Position numbers and translations under genes: made by a program
In this document: positions 31,967 to 42,512 of the stretch, piece after piece
How the letters are laid out: the number at the start of each line of letters is the position of its first letter
Position numbering within the stretch: the first letter of the stretch is position 1
Assembly (NCBI RefSeq): GCF_027942865.1
Contig: NC_134509.1
Coordinates: 34,584,197-34,648,196 of the forward strand
Direction: 5' to 3'
Length of the DNA: 64,000 nt
From: Odontesthes bonariensis
Taxonomy: Eukaryota > Chordata > Actinopteri > Atheriniformes > Atherinopsidae
The notes under the pieces: model-generated
The model's input: the letters and a program-made list of their open reading frames with translations, nothing else
What the model was told of the DNA's origin: nothing
The model's database searches: none

Positions 31967-33334
31967 TGCCCCTTTTCCACCGCCAAGCTAGCCCTACTCT
32001 ACTCGGTTCGATATAGCCCAACACTACACTACACGACACGGCACCAGTAACATTTTCTTTTCCACCCAAACTGTGGCCTGGAAGTGGGCGGAGTCGGCCC
32101 GTTCACCACTAACGTGACGTCGGTTTCAGGTGACTACAAAGTGTCACGCCGCGGTTAGTCAAAAGTAAACACAATGATGGAGTGTAATGTGTAATGCAGT
32201 TGACAATCCATATTGTTTAGTTAAACCAAGCTCTTTATTAAAAAAGACAGCACAAAAGTAAACAGCAGGAGTTGTCTCAGATACAGGCGACGCCAGTGTT
32301 GGTGCCGGTGGAATGCAGATCAGCTGTTGCCTCAGCTGCAGATTGCGATGCCATTGTCGGTTCTGAAGCCTGCAGGATTGGAGGATCTTCGCTGACCTCA
32401 GCAACCGAACACTCATCGGTTGCACAAACCGAGTCTTGAGTGAAAAAAAATAAAAAGTGTGAACATACGAAACGCATACACTTAACCGCATAGGTGAGAC
32501 ACTGTGCTAGCCTTCCAAAACAGCGTTGTTTGCTAGCTCACTCAGAACAACTTATGAGACGTCTGTGTAACTTTTTACACAAGTTAAAGACTGAACATGT
32601 ATTTGTTACGATATAAAACATGCATTTGTTAAGACATATGCGTTGCACCAATGGGATAAGAACAACTTACCATTTTTCATCGCCTCCAACAAAGACGTCG
32701 CCGTATCCATGCCGTTCGCCGGGCTGTGACCGTAAATGCCGTCCATTTGGTCGAACCACTTCCATGTCTTTCGGTTTGACCCACTCCGGCTGTTGTGGTC
32801 CTTTACCTGCCGGTAATAGCTCTTCAGCTTGTCTCGGCACTGCTGAGAATTCCGGTGATAGCATGGCTAGCCATCAGCTTGGTTATATCCTGGAACACCT
32901 TCTCATTTCACGTCGCTCCGTCCAGTTCCTTCTGTAAGCGGTCCTCAGCCACCACACACAGAAAGGTCTGCACCTCGCTCACTGTCCATGGGTTGGCTTT
33001 CTTTCTCTGGTCTTCCATCTTCACAATTCTGTTTATTCTCTGGTTCTCTCGCAGTTGTGTTTTCATACATGGCGGGTGTTTCATACATAAAGCTCCCCGA
33101 GCTTCGTTGCGTGTATGACGTAATTTCACCTGACCAATCAGTGGACAGCACTGATCATGTGACGTTTTAGCACCGACAAGTACCTACTAGACCCACCTCT
33201 GAAGCAGGTACTTGCCGGGGCTCAAAATTGTAACGGGTCCCACCTTCAACCCGCGGTGGAAAAGCTCCCAACCAGGGTAGAGTGGGACCGTGTAGAGCTG
33301 TGTTGGTACAAAAATGTTCGGTGGAAAAGGGGCA
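31967..33334 (-). mobile_element. PIF/Harbinger-type element inside the LTR element
   Basis: Ends TGCCCCTTTTCCACCG and CGGTGGAAAAGGGGCA, flanked by TTA (31,964-31,966; 33,335-33,337). 1,368 bp. Carries a broken Myb-like gene on the minus strand but no DDE transposase. Confidence 0.85.
32277..33018 (-). pseudogene. Myb/SANT-like gene of the Harbinger element, broken
   Basis: Starts MEDQRKKANPWTVSEVQTFL, the Trp-containing start of a Myb-like helix bundle. A TGA follows DGAT, and then there is a frameshift before the segment SNRKTWKWFDQMDGIYGHSP, which is typical of these proteins. A donor follows (AAAAATGGTAAG). A second exon at about 32,277-32,438 reads SVCATDECSVAEVSEDPP to NTGVACI and stop. 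In intact relatives this protein binds the element's ends and partners the transposase. Confidence 0.6.
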
Positions 33335-33387
33335 TTAGTCAGGCCCGGAGGCCTCTTGGTCGGGTTCAGGCCCGGAGGCCTCTATAG

Positions 33388-33895
33388 CTGGAGCCAGCTC
33401 TGGAACGGCCGGGGCCAGCTCTGGAACGGCCGGGGCCAGCTCTGGAACGGCCGGGGCCAGCTCTGGAACGGCCGGGGCCAGCTCTGGAACGGCCGGGGCC
33501 AGCTCTGGGACGGCCGGGGCCAGCTCTGGGACGGCCGGGGCCAGCTCTTGGACGGCCGGGGCCAGCTCTGGGACGGCCCGGGGCCGGGGCCAGCTCTGGG
33601 ACGGCCCGGGGCCGGGGCCAGCTCTGGGACGGCCCGGGGCCGGGGCCAGCTCTGGGACGGCCCGGGGCCGGGGCCAGCTCTGGGACGGCCCGGGGCCGGG
33701 GACAGCTCGGGAACGGCCGGGGCCGGGGACAGCTCTGGGACGGCCCGGGGCCGGGGCCAGCTCTGGGACGGCCCGGGGCCGGGGCCAGCTCTGGGACGGC
33801 CCGGGGCCGGGGACAGCTCGGGAACGGCCGGAGCCGGGGACAGCTCGGGGACGGCCGGGGCCGGGGCCAGCTCGGGAACGGCCGGGGCCGGCTCT
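33388..33895. repeat. GC-rich minisatellite, right copy
   Basis: Same unit as at 60-535, but a different array: the first nine units are uniform GGCCGGGGCCAGCTCTGGRAC, then longer GGCCCGGGGCCGGGGCC units. Confidence 0.9.
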
Positions 33896-33992
33896 GGGAC
33901 TGCTGGGTTGCTGGACACTGTGGCTGCTGGGTCCGGGGGCTGCGGGTGCTGGGAGTCTGAGGAAGAGGAGGGAGAGTCGCCGTACAGCTCAA

Positions 33993-34217
33993 TTACCTCG
34001 TGCGGCTCCAAGCCAAAAACGTCCAACGAGGCATCGCGCTGCACAGTCCCGGCGTGGTTCCATACACCCTCCAGGAGGTGGTTCCACTCCCGGAGCCCCC
34101 GCTTCGCCGAAAGGAAGACCAGGAGCTCCGCAGCCTGGCAAACGCGGAGTCCTGGTCAATGCTTCGCCACAGGTCCGTATAGAGGTCCCAGAACCGGTCG
34201 GAGTCCGCCGTGTCCAT
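33993..34217 (-). pseudogene. gag-like ORF fragment, right copy
   Basis: Same as 637-861 (start MDTADSDRFWDLYTDLW), next to the 5' LTR at 34,234. Confidence 0.4.
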
Positions 34218-34233
34218 ATTGGCCGGATCTTTC

Positions 34234-34685
34234 TGTCAGGTTGTGTGAGTGAGGACACGGATGCGGACTTTCAAAATATAACGGTTGGTTTATTGTTTAA
34301 CAAAACAAACAACGTTCAAACTAAAGGCACGGCAAAGCCGGATTCAAAAAACGTTGCTATAAACAAAACAAAAAGAACATGGCATGGAATAAAACTTAGC
34401 TTGACAAAACGTGGAAATCATGGAAAGCAGGAATCTTGGCATGGGTTTCAAGGGTGACGAACAACAACAACAACAAAGATCCGGCAAACTGACAGGGGAG
34501 GCAGGAAACTAAATAGAGGGCTGGGAGTGATTGGGGAGTGAGTGCAGCTGAGGAAAAAACACAGGTGACGTGAGTGAACTAATGAACAGAGTGAAGGGAA
34601 ACTAAAGCATGACAAAAAACTAAACCTGGACTGAAAACAAACATAACCTAAACATGAAAACCAAAAATGAGAGTCTCTCGTGACA
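34234..34685 (-). repeat. 5' LTR of the minus-strand element
   Basis: TGTCAGG...CTCGTGACA followed by CATAT. Differs from 878-1328 at a handful of bases (for example TTGTTTAAC where the left copy has TTAACAAC). Confidence 0.85.
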
Positions 34686-35711
34686 CATATGATAAAAATC
34701 CATGTAATGCAAGGTCAGTTTTATTGCAAACATTACTCTATCACCACAAACCTTTACATCCACTGCCTGACATAATAATTGATGTGCTTTGAGTGTTTAT
34801 TGAATTGGGCAAGACTGTTTTCTTGTGGCAGGCTACCAAAAGTCGATCACTTGCGCTAGCTTAGCAACAGCGACCAGTGGTTTCACAAGGGCTGCATGGA
34901 ATTTAAAAAAAAAAACAAAAAAAAACATCTGTACACATTTCTTACACTCTGGTTGACTCGGAAATGAGGTCCAATGTCGAAAATTCCGGAGTATCGCTTT
35001 AAGTTGGTTACTTATTCAAGTTCTCGCTAGTCAATCAAATATTCCCTTTCTTTTGCCAAGTATTTTTGCAAATCAAACACAAATATAAAACTCAAATGTT
35101 ACCTATTTCACTTAATAGAATGGGTTAGTTTTATTTTTCTGACCTTTTAGAACCCGTCATCCTTGCCAGTGTTTTGTCCACTACAAATACACAGTTACTT
35201 AGAAAAGTGGTTATATGCTCAAGCCTATTCACACTTACAACCCCATGTTTTCAGTACTTGCTTTGTCTTTTCCTGTTTTATGGACTTAATCTCACCTCTG
35301 GCAGAATCACCTCTGTGATCATGCGTTGGTCTACAAGTCCACTGCCCGGAACCAAGAGGATTTTTTCCAGTCGCTTTATTAGAACATCGGTCTATAACAA
35401 CAAGGGATGAAGTTGATGAGAGAGCAATTTATTTAGATTTATATTTTAGATGTGAGTTTGATACTTATTGATGTCTTTCTGTAACTGGAAGGAGAGCTCA
35501 GAGTATTTAAATTAAATATAAGAACATTAAGGATTCAAAAAGACAGAAAGACAAAGCTAAGCAATCTCATACAGGCTACACTTATCAGCATGTTTCCATG
35601 CAGCATTATTTCAAGGAAAACAGCACTAATAACTGCACTTCTGTACAGCTCATATAGCTTAACATTTCCTAAAGTTTTAGAATTAAATTTCATAAAACAA
35701 TGACAACATAC

Positions 35712-35840
35712 CGTGATGTCATTAAAAGCGGTCACATGTTCACTGTAGTGCTTTTGAATTGCCGGATCCAATCCTTTGTGCTTCCACGGGTACATTGTAT
35801 TTGACAGAATGTCACCTGTCTGCAGTTTTTGTTCCAGGAC
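35712..35840 (-). CDS. Unrecognised 43-codon exon, right copy
   Basis: Splice sites and frame are identical to 2355-2483. The sequence just upstream differs: the right copy lacks about 17 bases (TTTTTTAAATGTTAAGC) found in the left copy beyond the acceptor. Confidence 0.4.
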
Positions 35841-36182
35841 CTGCAACATTTCAGAAGGAAAACAAATAGCACAGTTCAATAACCTCCACTTTGTTCCATT
35901 TTTTTCCTCATATGAAGTCATTGATAAATCATCTATTTAAGCCATTAGTTATAAAAGTGATCTTTAAAACCCAGGTGAAAAATCTCAATTGAAGGTCTTT
36001 TTCCTTAAAAGGACCCTTCTGGAAATGTAATGTCATTTATATTTTTCTATAACAGTTTCAAAAAATGTAGCTCATATAACTCCTAAACACTTAACACTAC
36101 ACTCAGTCATTCTATCTCACATTCAATGTACAGGTACTTTGAGTTAGTTGTAAACATTGGTTTGAAATGGAAAAGGCAATTC

Positions 36183-37423
36183 TTACATATCAGGGTGTAA
36201 ACTGCACCCACAAAAGAATTCACTTTCATTCCAGTCCTCTGGCAAACCAGCGCACTGAAAGTGAAGCCAGTTCTTACAGCTTGTGCATTGCACCCACTTG
36301 TATTTCTTTATATTGATCATGGAAAACACTGTGGAAAAAACGGACACAGGATAGATTTTATAAATTTAAAAAATATCACAGAACAACATTCTCTTTTCCA
36401 ATTCAGTACTACTTTTCACATATTTTACTGTCATGCATGTGCTGAAACACTTAATTTATGCAATACATACGAGGTTTTCCCTGTTGCTCGCTGAAACAAG
36501 CATGCCCTGATCTTCCAAGCCAGGCAATGGATGCTGGAATCTGTTTTTTTAAGCTCCGTTTCTTGATGCTTATTTTCCTTTTTATCCAGTTCAATACTTT
36601 CTAGCAAAGTTGGTGGAAAGTCCTATTTCAAAAATACATAAATTGTTAACAAAGCAAATTTTTCTTCAACTAATGTGCACTATAAAACCAATTGATGACA
36701 TGATCTAACCTCAGGATCAATGCTTTTCATTATTTCACTGGCATGATGTACACGAAGAGTCCTGCATTGACTAAGGGTCAAAGGCTCCGCAGTGACAGTA
36801 AGCTTCTGTACTTCATTTTCAACAGCCTAATAGCAACACCAAAAAAAAGTATTTGTTGAAATCAATGGCATAAAAGGCAACAAGCAGGAAATACTGTTGA
36901 AGCAAGGAAACTCACTGAACACACAAAAATACCAGTTGACAGAGTCTTGCTGCTTCCATTGTGGAGGACATGTCACAGTCCAACCTTGAAGGCCACCAGA
37001 GGATCTGAAGACATTTCTGCAAAACACAAAGTCAACATAATACCTACAATATATTGTTTCATGAAGTTAAAGTTCTATTCTGTGCATGTGTGATTCTTTA
37101 CCTGAGGAGAGCCATGTCATTACTATGTATTGTTCTGTACAGTGATAGGGAGTCATATATCCTAATCTCTTTGGAGTTGAAGTTAAAAACCTACAGGGGA
37201 AGAGCATTACGTCATCATCAAATTTTGAGATTTCATAATACTTTATAACAGTTGTCTGTAAGTTACTATTTATATTTTATGTAATTTGCTTTCTCAGTAT
37301 AATCTTGGTAATCCAAAAAGTCCTTGCAATGACACCTCATCACTTAGACATGACACCATTTAGTGTTAGCTCACCCAAAGAATGAAGTGATTCCCTGTCT
37401 CAGGCGAGGAATGACCCACAATC
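36183..37423 (-). pseudogene. Ulp1-type protease with C-terminal PHD finger, right copy
   Basis: Exons on the minus strand: 37,375-37,423 (HFILW), 37,102-37,190 (IYDSL), 36,916-37,016 (catalytic Cys exon), 36,710-36,826 (VENEVQKLTVTAEPLTLSQ), 36,471-36,622 (DFPPTLLESIELDKKENKH) and 36,183-36,328, which encodes a PHD-like finger: WVQCTSCKNWLHFQCAGL, then ESEFFCGCSLHPDM and stop. The catalytic exon lacks 2 bp present in the left copy, exactly at the Cys codon (reads QQDSVNW), so this copy is frameshifted. The last two exons do not join cleanly in phase, so another indel or a misjudged border is likely. Ulp1 domains are known in several large eukaryotic transposons; a host origin cannot be excluded. 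Confidence 0.6.
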
Positions 37424-37682
37424 CTGGGAAGAAATATTTTTCCCGATAGCTGTAAAAAATATTTCTCAGTTAGAGAAATTATTGTCCTTTACAAAATAAA
37501 TTTCACATGACGTTTTATATTAAAATACAATTGAAACACTTGCAGGTATCTGGTTCACAAGCTGGTCTTTCACTGTTCCACTTTTTGTCCACTCACAGTG
37601 CCACAAAATGAAATCGAATGTACTCAAGGCAGCACACTACAAAAGTAGAAATAACAACTTTTCTATTACAAATATTATGGTT

Positions 37683-37711
37683 ATATATATATATGTATAT
37701 ATATATGTATT

Positions 37712-37762
<51 letters not shown>

Positions 37763-37764
37763 TT

Positions 37765-37792
<28 letters not shown>
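37683..37792. repeat. (TA)n microsatellite, expanded
   Basis: TA tract with TG, TT and ACAG interruptions, longer than its counterpart at 3714-3779. Confidence 0.95.
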
Positions 37793-37795
<3 letters not shown>

Positions 37796-38391
37796 TATCA
37801 AAGTACTAAAACAACATTTAATACTTACGTTACTTTCTTTGGCCAGTTGTGCTACTCGATAGTTTACAGCAGGGGTCACCAACCTTTTTTGAACTGCGGG
37901 CTACTTCTTGGGTACCGATTAATGTGAAGGGCTACCAATTTGATACACGCTTCTGGCATAACAAATTTGCTCGGTTTACCTTTAATTGTATGTTATTATT
38001 CATAGTAAAACTAGTTAGTTATATTCACCTGTTTGAGGACACTGCTCATTTTAACAAATTTGCTCAATAGGCCTAATTAAAAGGAAGGAAACAGACAAAT
38101 ATCAAAATCAGCACTTTGTTTCTATAAATCCCTGCAAGTATTCATATTTTCAAATAATCACTCAATCAGATTTCAACAGGAACTGAATTCATGGATTACA
38201 ATGCACCATGTACATCACAACAATTAAAACAAAGTATCACATTTAACACATATGTCACATATAGGCCATCAATTACTCATGCCTAACATACAAAAAATAA
38301 CTTTGGCATTTTACTGAAAGTATCACCATCACAGTGATTAAAACAAAAGTATTTATAGGCTTATTTAATCAGTCACAATCTTTCATCAGTT

Positions 38392-38892
38392 TTACTGGGA
38401 AGCCTGGCATTGCATGCTGGCAACCAGGGCATCGTAATGTGGGCTGTAATTTGACACGGCAAGTCTGAGTGAGTCTTGCAGATGTGCATCAGTGAGCCGT
38501 GTTCTGTGTTAGTTTTTTATGAAATTCATGTCAGAAAAGGCGGATTCAAAAAGATAAGTAGAACCAAACAGACTGGCAACCTTCATTGCTGCTGTGCATA
38601 GACCGCTGTACTTTTCTGTATCAACAAGGCCCCAAAAGTTTGTTGCAGCCTGGTGGGCTTTGAGGTGAATGTCATTTTGCAGTGTCACTATTTCTATTTC
38701 CACCTGCCCAGCATCCAAGCTGAACATTGCACTTAGTTGCTCAGCAATAGACGTTGTGTCCACGTTCATAAAAGGATTCGCAACGAACGACACACATGGC
38801 TCAAGTTTATCAATGTCACAAAACCTATTCTCAAACTCTTGCCCAACCCTGTTTATGACTTGAGAGTAATTTATGGCAGCGTTGTCAAAAAT
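38392..38892 (-). pseudogene. hAT transposase C-terminal part, right copy
   Basis: Same content as 4371-4881, including the in-frame TAA (38,509-38,511). One change in the dimerisation motif (CESAF to FESAF). Confidence 0.8.
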
Positions 38893-39275
38893 CGCGAGGA
38901 GCACGTATTTTTCGTTCCCCATTTGAACTGTGGAGACGACGAGGTGAGTAAAAGTCGAGTGAAAACAACTTTCTTTCATACGAAGAAACAGAAACAGTCT
39001 TTATTCACTGGAACGTTAAGTTGCACACTATATGTAAAGTTATATTAATTTTAAAGAATCAGGGTTTTTTAAAAACTTTTGGCTAGTATTTCGTATCGAT
39101 AGTGCTGACTTGTTTATTTTTGTTTGACTTATTACGACATTATTTGTCTCTTACAGATGCATATTTCAATAACTATATACTGTAAAGTTATATTAATTTT
39201 AAAGAATCAGGTTTTTTTACTTTTGGCTAGTCTTTAGCGTTGTTATCGTATCGATAGTGCTCACTTAAATGCGCC

Positions 39276-39319
<44 letters not shown>

Positions 39320-40968
39320 GTTTTACTTATTACGACATTATTTGTCTCTTACAGATGCATATTTCAATAACAACCGCCGGCACTACGCCCAAAATTGAAC
39401 GCTGCACGTCATGTTGCAAACTGTTTCACTGCCCTCTGTGCCTACAATTTAAACCAGCAAAATTGTCCAAGCTGCAGAGCCACTTAGAGGCACATACAAA
39501 AGGTGGCATTTTATTTAAAGGTAAGCATAATGTATTTGTCTGTTTGTTTGTACTCATAAGTATTAGCCAACGCTACTAACTTCTGGCAGGTTGTGGTTTG
39601 GTTTGTAAAAGGGTAAAAGGAAAATGAAGGGAATGTAGGTTGCAGTGAAGAACATCTGACACCTCACTTTCTGTCTTTTAGAAACCTATCCCAGTCACTA
39701 AATCCTGGCAACTGGACAGAGAAAACTGGACTACAAATTCAGGTAAGAGTATAAAGTATGTATAATGCATGTATTCATATTAATAGTTGAGTACTCAGGA
39801 AGAAGAGCAGCAGGCAGAGGTCTCCAAGAGAGCCAGACTTGCTGATGTGGACACACCAGTGGAAGGCGTAAGCTTTTGCACAGTATCTATTGGTCAGATA
39901 CTGTTGGTGTGGCAGCTATAGTACAGACATCTTTCTTTCTGTCTTTTCCATAGGACTCGGTTGAAGATCGCATTCTTCAAAATTGCAGACATGCAGCAGA
40001 GTGGGCTGAGGCCAACAAACCACTGTTGTCTGCCAGATTGGACCTGCCTGACGTTCTGGGCATGGGGGAAGAGGAACAGGCAGAGGCTGCTCTACAGTAT
40101 GGGAGGTTGTGGAACGAAGAACTGGACGAGGATGAAAGAGAAGCGATCCTGGAGCCTTTCAAAATGATATTTCACAATATTAACGACATGTTGATATTTT
40201 GTGAACAGGTAGTCGACAAAAAAAAAGATTTTTTGTCATATTGTGAATGTTTGACTGAATAAACACTACAGAACATTTGATCATGTTGTGACTTGGTGTG
40301 TTTTTTATGTTTTCTCATTGATCCCTTAATAATTTGACTAAGATTATACTGTAGATATCAAGAGTTAGGGTACTATTTAGTGGTACTAAGGTGTTCCAGC
40401 AGCACAAAAACATAATTGGCATAGACATAGAACCAAACATGAAATTTATGGTGGTTAAGGATAAAAATACAGAATAATACAACAGAAAAACTAATTGAAA
40501 GAAATATATATATATATATATATATATATAAAGAGCAGTGCGATAAAGTCAAAATGAAATGATAATGAAATAGCAGTGACTTACTCTATAGTACACAATA
40601 AAATGTACAGTATAGGCCTATGGCATCTTGTGAGATGTTGACTTATGAATATGAGCCTAAGAGAAAATGTGTGCAGTGACTAAACAAAAGCTTACAATAC
40701 AAATAAAAACAATAGACCGGGAATTGATAGATTTTATGTCGTACTGTTAACTAATTAATTCATTTGTGAGGACCTCTTGAAAAATATAGCGTTTAAAATC
40801 GTTTAAAAATACGTGCTTCCGATACACACGCTTTTATTTTGAAAGGCTTCGAATCAACTTCCGGTCCTCACAGTGCACTTCCGGTCCTCACAGTGCAGGT
40901 GACGGTCTGCAACAGGGTCCTGACAGTGCAGGTCTGTGGGTCCTGACAGTGCAGGTCTGCAGCCAGAC
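38893..40968 (+). mobile_element. 2.15 kb unrecognised element, right copy, left end deleted
   Basis: Same as 4882-7033, but about 90 bp including the whole left inverted repeat are gone: the right copy goes from GTCAAAAAT straight to CGCGAGGAGCAC. The right end is complete. It could not move with one end missing. Confidence 0.7.
39355..40262 (+). CDS. Spliced gene of unknown function, right copy
   Basis: Exons 39,355-39,520, 39,682-39,742, 39,799-39,867 and 39,954-40,262, with the same splice sites and frames as 5416-6323. The only coding difference noted is Asn to Lys in DKNKDF (DKKKDF). A (TA)n upstream (39,279-39,313) is longer than in the left copy. Confidence 0.5.
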
Positions 40969-40981
40969 TCTCTTGAAAATC

Positions 40982-41455
40982 TCAGACGCAGAGGCATTTG
41001 TCGTTCAGCACCATCTGCAAAGAGGGGAAGTGCAGCACCTTTTTTCTCTGTAAATGCGCAGAGAAAATGCTCATCTGTGCTTTAAACGCATTTAAAGCAC
41101 TGATCATGTCGGCAACAGTCTTACCTTTGCCTTGCAGCGCACAGTTCAGATTGTTCAGTTTTCCAGTAATGTCCGTCAGAAATGCCAGGTCAAGTAGCCA
41201 CGCAACGTCCTCCAGCAGCGATGTGTCTTCGTCTCTAGATTTCATAAAATCTTTGATCTTCCTCAACAGCGACAAAAACCAAAGCAAAATCCGTCCTCTG
41301 CTGAGCCATCGGATGTCCGTGTGGAGTAGCAGGTCCCCATATTCAGCCGACAGCACCTCCAACATCACCTTGAAACTTCGGTGTTGTTTAGCTTTGGAAC
41401 GGATGCTGTTTATGATCCTCACAACAGGAGTCATGACATGCTCGAAGCCGATCAC
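40982..41455 (-). pseudogene. hAT transposase, middle exon, right copy
   Basis: As 7047-7520, open throughout, with a few substitutions (for example AP to TP near the start, RF to WF after GRILL). Confidence 0.8.
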
Positions 41456-41643
41456 CTTACAAAAAAATAAATAAAATCAGTCTTACTCAAAGCACTTAAA
41501 AACAATAACCAAAAAGTGCAGTAGGCCTAGGGTAGGTCTACAAGCAGATGCGGAAAATATGCCCAATAATCATAATTACAAATAGGATAGTAGGCCTACA
41601 ACAAGGATAAAATAAATCAATAAAATACAAAATGAAAACGCAC

Positions 41644-42512
41644 CTTTGCACATAAGGCGTGCTGGTGAATGATGCAGTGGTACTGTACGAATTTCGGGAA
41701 CGCTGGGTCGCTTTTACACCGGGCGATGAACCCTGCATGCCGTCCGGTCATCGCAGGAGCCCCATCTGTGGTAATCGACACCAGCTTTTCCAGTGGTATG
41801 TTTCTGTTGTTGAAAAACTCCTTCACCGCGTTGTAGATATAAACCCCCCTTGTGCTGGTTTTTAGGGGGAGTAGTGTGAGAAGTTCCTCTTTTGTAGAGA
41901 AATCTTGAAACACCATCCGAACAAACATCATCAGCTGCGCCGTGCTGCTGCTGTCGATGGACTCATCACATTGGATGCTGCACCTGCACTCCGCGAGATC
42001 CCGGTCCAGCTGATCGGTCAAGTTGTCGGACATTGCTGTCACTCTCCTGACCATTGTGCCTGCCCCCATTTGAACATCAGCTACAGAGGAGAGCACTTCC
42101 TTCCCATATTGCTCGTCTTTAAGCACAGTGTTCAGAACTATCATCATAGTTTCCTTGAAAAGGTCTCCATCTGTAAATGCCTTCTTCTTCTTTATCAGGT
42201 GTTCTGTTGCTCTGAACGAGGCTTCGGTAGCTTTCTGAGATTTTTTAGCTGGTCTTGTGAAAAAAGACTGTTGCTTGCACAATCCTGCCTTTAGCTCACT
42301 TACTTTTCCCACTCGTAGTGCGCTGCCCGGTGGGTAGTTAGCATATAGCTTGCGTGAGAGGTCTTGAAATGTCTCTCAACATTGTGCCGCTTTGGTATCG
42401 CCACAGTCGCCCGGCAAATGAGACACACGCAGGCATCTTTTACAGTGGTAAAAAATAACTCTTGCTCACATTCACTGTGAAAATAATACGTTCTCTTTCT
42501 TTTTTCTGCCAT
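41644..42512 (-). pseudogene. hAT transposase, exon 1, right copy, frameshifted
   Basis: Start MAEKRKRTYYF with the BED finger, then a 2-bp loss near 42,342 (GCATATAGC against GCATGGTAGC) shifts the frame. The core continues from 42,312 with the first Asp in SIQCDES and TTDGAPAMTG. Three to four bases are also lost near the first Asp (RCSIQ against RWFSIQ). The left copy is open here. Confidence 0.85.

Larger units (their letters stand above)
30404..34685 (-). mobile_element. Complete non-autonomous LTR retroelement
   Basis: LTRs at 30,404-30,851 and 34,234-34,685 (TGTCAGG...GTGACA), flanked by the 5-bp duplication CATAT (30,399-30,403; 34,686-34,690). In minus orientation the order is 5' LTR, gag-like start (34,217), proline-rich minisatellite (33,895-33,388), a second minisatellite (31,795-30,970), a purine tract (GAGGGGGGGCTC) and the 3' LTR. 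The net internal region is about 2 kb without any polymerase domain. A Harbinger element sits in the middle. Confidence 0.85.
28820..34998 (+). mobile_element. TTAA-flanked element carrying a P2X7-C-terminal-like gene (outermost layer of a nest)
   Basis: Ends AGCGATACTCCGGAATTTTC and the complement at 34,998, with TTAA at 28,816-28,819 and 34,999-35,002. The inverted ends match for about 220 bp (28,820-29,040 against 34,78x-34,998). Without the LTR element at 30,404-34,685 it is about 1.9 kb long. TTAA targets are known for piggyBac and Kolobok elements; no transposase is visible here to decide. Confidence 0.8.

Noticed and set aside
30614..32050. Open frames of 300-430 codons in the 48-bp minisatellite
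   Set aside because: At least four frames are open at once over the same repeats, so none can be preferred. They also run into the LTR and the Harbinger element.
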